Shown piece by piece: positions 59,933 through 64,000 of a stretch of DNA of 64,000 nt; positions within the stretch are counted from its first letter, which is position 1, and each line of letters starts with the position of its first letter. The DNA is from Tausonia pullulans (lineage: Eukaryota > Basidiomycota > Tremellomycetes > Cystofilobasidiales > Mrakiaceae): contig OX637632.1 in the NCBI GenBank assembly GCA_951802195.1, forward strand, positions 186,001 to 250,000, written 5' to 3'. A model generated the notes under the pieces. That model did not search any database. It was given only the letters and a program-made list of their open reading frames with translations, and was not told the DNA's origin. The translations under genes and the position numbers were made by a program.

Positions 59933-61955
59933 ATGCCCAACTCTCTCCCCAGCCTCCCCGAAGGTCTCACCTCGAACCCGCGTCTCCTTATCGCTACGAC
60001 TGCCGCTGTCTCCTGTACGCTCACTGCCGTGAGCGTCCTTGGCTTCCAGGCCGTCCGCCGGGCGACTCGGCGCGACGCTCTCAGGAAGGACGTCAAGCGG
60101 AGCGTTGGGCACTCATGGGAGGAGGATGAGCTCCTTGCTGGGCCGAACCCGGGCAAGTCATCGTCTAGCTCGTCGTCGATGAGGCTGGGGGAAGGCAGCG
60201 ACGCGAAAGGCAAGGAGAAGGCGGCGAAGTCTGGACCGAAGGAGTTTAGCGAGGAGCTTATTCGAGAGCAGGTGAGTTAGTTGGGGTCCTCTCTTTCGAT
60301 GGTTCCAAGGCTCGGCGTCGGCTTGTAGAAAGGTGGACGTCCCAAGTTGACGGGCCGATGCGCCCCTGTTCCGTTCGCAGCTCGCCCGCAACTACGTCTT
60401 CCTCGGCGAGGAGGGCATGGAGAAGGTGCGCAAGTCGTTCGTCGTCATCGTCGGCTGTGGAGGCGTCGGCAGCTGGGCCGCCCTCATGCTTCTGCGATCG
60501 TGAGTTTGACCCCACCTGAGCCTGCTCGGGATTTCGTCTGCTCATCATGTCTATATACAGTGGAGTTACCCATATCCGACTCGTCGACGTGGGTCCTTCG
60601 CTGAACTGGGAGCTCTTGTTCATGTGCTGACATCTAATTCCCTCCAAGTTCGACCTCACAACGCTCTCCTCGCTGAATCGCCACGCTTGTGCGACCCTCG
60701 AGGACGTTGGCACGCCGAAAGTCCAGGCCACGAAGAAGTTCCTCGAGAAGATTGCTCCCTGGGCAACGTGAGCCCTATTTCCCCCATCCCAGGGTAGAGC
60801 TGCCACTCACCCGCAGTTCCTTTCCCCCCAGCATTGAAGCCAAAGTTGGCCTTTGGCGCGATGGCCAGGAGGGCTACGACCTCGTCGCCGGCGCCGACTG
60901 GGTCGTTGATGCGATCGACAACATCACCACCAAGGTCCAACTTCTCGCCCACTGCCACAAGTCGGGCCTCAAGGTCTTTTCTTCCATGGGCGCTGGAGCT
61001 AAGGCCGACCCGACACGCGTCCAGATAGCTGACCTCTCGCTGACGAGCGAGGACCCGCTCGCGAGGTCAATTCGGCGGTCGCTGAGGCTCGAGGGTGTCA
61101 CCCATGGCATTCCGTGCGTTGTTTGTGGTTGCCGGTGTGAGATATGACGAGGCTGACCTTCTAGCTCGTTCTCCAGAGTTGTCTACTCGACCGAGGTCCC
61201 TGCCGATGTCAAGCTCCTTCCGCTGCCGGACGAGGAGTTCGAGAAGGGCAAGGTCAAGGAGCTGAGCGCTTTTGACGACTTCCGGGTGGGTCGCATTCAG
61301 TCGTTTGTGCGATGAGAGCGCCGCTAACTCAGCGCCTTCCTTCAGGTCCGCATTCTCCCCGTCCTCGGCCCGCTTCCCGCCATCTTTGGTCTCGCCATCG
61401 CGACCTATGTACTTCAGGACCTTGCCGACCGACCGATTCTCCAGCCGATGGAGCACAAGAACCGGAAGAAGATGTACCAGGCGCTTCAGATGAACCTGAC
61501 GATCCGCGAGGGCAAGCTCTCAGGGGACACCGTCGGATTGTGAGTATCACGCTCGCTCTGCGGTCGTTTCCTCTCAGCTCACCCCTATCCCTCCCCCTTT
61601 CTTCAGCAAACTTACGCTCGACAACGCGACCGTCGGCCACATCTACGAGGAGCTTCACCACTCCGGCCGCTCGATTCTCCCTGCTTCTCGTGAGCCTGGT
61701 GCCCCGTTTGCGCCTTTCACACACCACCCTATCTGCACCCGGCCCGCCCTCGTTCGATGGGACTTCTCCCAGCCGCTCTCGGTGACCAACTGCGTCGTGA
61801 TGGAGATGAAGGATGCGCTGCGGCACGAGGAGGAGTGCGCGAAGAACGGCAAGACTGGGAGGGAGCTTTGGGGAGATGAGGTCCAGCGTGGGGTCGAGGG
61901 GCTCGCGAGGGATGCGCGGAGGGTCGCCGAGTGGAGGGAGCGAACGTATCTTTGA
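59933..61955 (+). CDS. TCD1: tRNA threonylcarbamoyladenosine dehydratase (Tcd1/Tcd2, TcdA family)
   Basis: ATP-dependent, E1-like enzyme that converts t6A37 of ANN-decoding tRNAs to its cyclic form (ct6A). In yeast the two paralogues sit on the mitochondrial outer membrane. Exons are 59933-60271, 60381-60499, 60561-60588, 60649-60767, 60832-61113, 61177-61285, 61346-61539 and 61607-61955, giving 512 residues in one frame. An N-terminal membrane helix (RLLIATTAAVSCTLTAVSVL) fits membrane anchoring. The catalytic domain has YVFLGEEGMEKVRKSFVVIV, then GCGGVGSWAALMLLRSGV (nucleotide-binding loop). It continues IRLVDFDLTTLSSLNRHA and DWVVDAIDNITTKVQLL, the adenylation motifs, then SMGAGAKADPTRVQI. 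No conserved catalytic Cys of the ubiquitin-E1 kind is expected in this family. An upstream in-frame ATG at 59672 exists, but the chosen start places the helix correctly. Confidence 0.95.
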
Positions 61956-64000
61956 TGTATGAGAGATCTATGGGGTCTCATGGCCACACTTTGCGCAAAG
62001 CTAGATGGCTACTCGCCCTTTGACGATGATCTGGAGAGTGCGCTCACGTTTTGCCGGCCTCGTTAGGCGGCAGTACCCCGAGTCAGCCTGTCTCCAGATT
62101 CTCGTCAGATCAAATTGATCTGATTATCAGGACCACGTGTAACGGATGACCATAAAGTGTGCGGATCAGCAAGGAGTTAAAGGCCTCGTATATGTGTTTC
62201 AAGCTTCAGCACAAATTCCAACCAACTTACAGCAAACACTGAGGTCGGCCGATGCCCGACTCAGTATCCTCTTCGCCAGAAGACATTTCTAGACTGGACT
62301 GGTCGGAGATCTGTCTGAGAAACTTGATTGAGCGCCACACATGACCTTTGATTCTGCAGATCAATGCCTTCAGTTATTTAATTGCTAGCCGTTAATGCAT
62401 TCTGGCCACGTTCAGCCGTGGAAGGACCAAACTCCCGGAGGGCCGGGATCTGCCCCCACCTCCCCCCTTCTCTTTCTCTCAATCCCTTCACCATCAAACC
62501 ATCACCTCTCGTCCAAACTGGCTCCCTTGGTCTGACTCGAATGGCCGGCCCTCCGCCATGCACGATCTTCCATGGTTGCTCTCGACCAGAGGTACCTGGA
62601 TGACTCCACCTAGCAGGCGCCGTTCCAGCATATCCTCTGGCCTTGTGACTCATTCTGACCTTCATCGCTGTGAAGATGGCCGTCATGGTCGGCCTTCCCC
62701 CTCCCGGCGCCGTCTCCAAGCAGTCAGCGCGTAGATCTAATGCACACGGAAGAGAGTTCAGCACTACCTCAAGGCGTGGCCCATTCGGGTGCCGACTAAC
62801 TCCTACCGCGTTACTCTTTGAGTGAGTATGCGCAGCAGCGCAGACCATAACTTCAGCCTCTCAGAGATTCTGAGCCCTTTTCGATGTTTCGATCACCTTC
62901 GCCTCGCATCGCTCGAAAGAACCGCTTTCATCAAGTTGTTCCGGACCACGGTAGGGCTGCTTCCCCCCGGCCGTATAACTGGATCCGACGAGCTCTCCGA
63001 ACCGGATCGAGGTTCGTGCAGCAGTCGGCCGTGCACGCGCTGCAGTCTGGTTCCCATTTCTTCCCTTGTCAAGTTGAGGGATTTTGCCTTTGTTGGAATG
63101 AATGACTCGTGACCATCGCCTGCTACGTACATGATGGGGGCAGAGGTATGCTCATCGTGGTGCTTCATGCTTGAATGAACCCTTGGAAGATGGATGGGAG
63201 GGGCGATGGTCCACAGTCCTCTCTCCTCCCTCTGCGCATCAGGTTGTTTTAGGAGGACTGCTGTGTACTCGCCGCTGACTCTCCGTTTCCTTCGGCGGCG
63301 CACGGTAGGTTCAAAGTCCTCCCAGGGAGAATAAGGAGGACGACGCTGGCTTCATGGGCAATGGGGTCGGGTTTGAATCCAACTGAGCAAGCACGAAGCA
63401 GGCATGCGAGAGAAAGGAGAGGAGAGGGAGTAGCTCCTCGGTAAATCGTGATGTGAGATGGAAGAGAGAGCGGGGGGGGGGAGGGGAGGCAGTGCGAGCA
63501 GGGCTCGACATACTGGGCTAGGCAAGGATCTATCGACTGCGTGGGCTATGCTGCGCGCCTGTGGCCCAATGCATGCCGCCCATGCCTGAAGGGGGTAGGG
63601 TGTCCAAGCCTGTGCCGTCGCTATCGGTGCCCATTCTCGATCTACAGTCGGTGGCGGGGCGCGGTGTCGACGTCCATGGCGTCCAGGTGCGAGGGGAGGG
63701 AGTTCGTCAAGGCGTGTGTGTATCATACGGAGAAGAGAGAGTGAAGAAACGAGGTAGAGGGAGCCAGCTCGCATGAGGGGAGAGAGAGTATGTGGACGAC
63801 GAGGGGTGGGTTGTAAAAATAAAGGAAGACGGATGAGTCGTGAGAGGCCGGCGAAAGATGTAAGCGAGCAGAAGCCGAAGAGAAGAGCGAGCGAAGAAAA
63901 GTAGCAAGGACAAAACCAAGGGGGTTAAGGGGGAAGGAAAGGAGACAGTGAGGGAAATAAGAAGAGTCTGAGGCAAGAGTAAGGACAAACGATTCACATG
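61956..64000. other. Unassigned right end of the window
   Basis: About 2 kb with no gene I can support. A plus-strand open frame at 62884-63105 (RKNRFHQVVPDHGRAASPRP region) is the most protein-like piece but has no recognisable domain. From 63.4 kb onward the plus strand is GA-rich, which could be the CT-rich promoter or leader of a minus- or plus-strand gene starting beyond the edge. Confidence 0.4.

Noticed and set aside
63360-63385. B-box-like ggtttgaatcc as a tRNA gene
   Set aside because: No matching acceptor stem, A box or anticodon arm could be folded around it.

Overview
The window looks like nuclear DNA of a basidiomycete yeast, most likely a Pucciniomycotina red yeast of the Microbotryomycetes. 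This is inferred from GC-rich genes with many short introns, fungal-type ubiquitin, complex I biology (an NDUFAF2 relative), INO80, and above all a divergently transcribed HD1/HD2 homeodomain pair, which is the classic homeodomain mating-type locus of these fungi. The species cannot be named from sequence alone.

Region by region. (1) 1-16.1 kb is the mating-type homeodomain locus: HD1 (TALE-type homeodomain, minus strand, 1152-3718) and HD2 (typical homeodomain, plus strand, 3911-5815) share a 192-bp divergent promoter. About 8 kb downstream lies a second, strongly diverged HD2-like gene (13673-16046, called HD2b here) with the same exon plan. The space between holds a decayed LINE (about 8.3-11.3 kb) and otherwise sequence without recognisable genes. 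(2) 16.1-19.5 kb is another gene-poor stretch. (3) 19.5-31.9 kb carries NPC2 (minus), a four-unit polyubiquitin gene (plus, 10 introns) and INO80 (minus, about 20 exons). (4) 33.5-45.6 kb carries a G-patch protein, the mitochondrial pyruvate dehydrogenase E2 subunit, an NDUFAF2-like complex I assembly factor, the exosome subunit CSL4 and a Rossmann-fold NAD(P)-binding protein. (5) 45.8-62 kb is gene-dense: COPI gamma subunit (SEC21), a TMEM115/rhomboid-like Golgi protein, cytosolic aspartyl-tRNA synthetase, VPS29, a myosin regulatory light chain, a SAP plus F-box-like protein, and a tRNA threonylcarbamoyladenosine dehydratase. The last 2 kb hold nothing I recognise.

The strongest candidate for something new is the tandem HD2-type arrangement. 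One HD1 sits beside one HD2, and a second HD2-like gene with identical intron phases and an identically sized 114-nt middle exon lies on the same strand, with a LINE in between. If both HD2 products can pair with HD1, the locus could encode more than one heterodimer. Other points of interest: a 7-nt microexon and loss of two metal-site histidines in VPS29, a 19-nt microexon in NPC2, a 25-nt exon that encodes the HD1 recognition helix, and a polyubiquitin gene whose introns recur unit by unit.

All exon boundaries were read by eye from GT..AG sites, frame continuity and family alignments recalled from memory. None is confirmed by transcripts.
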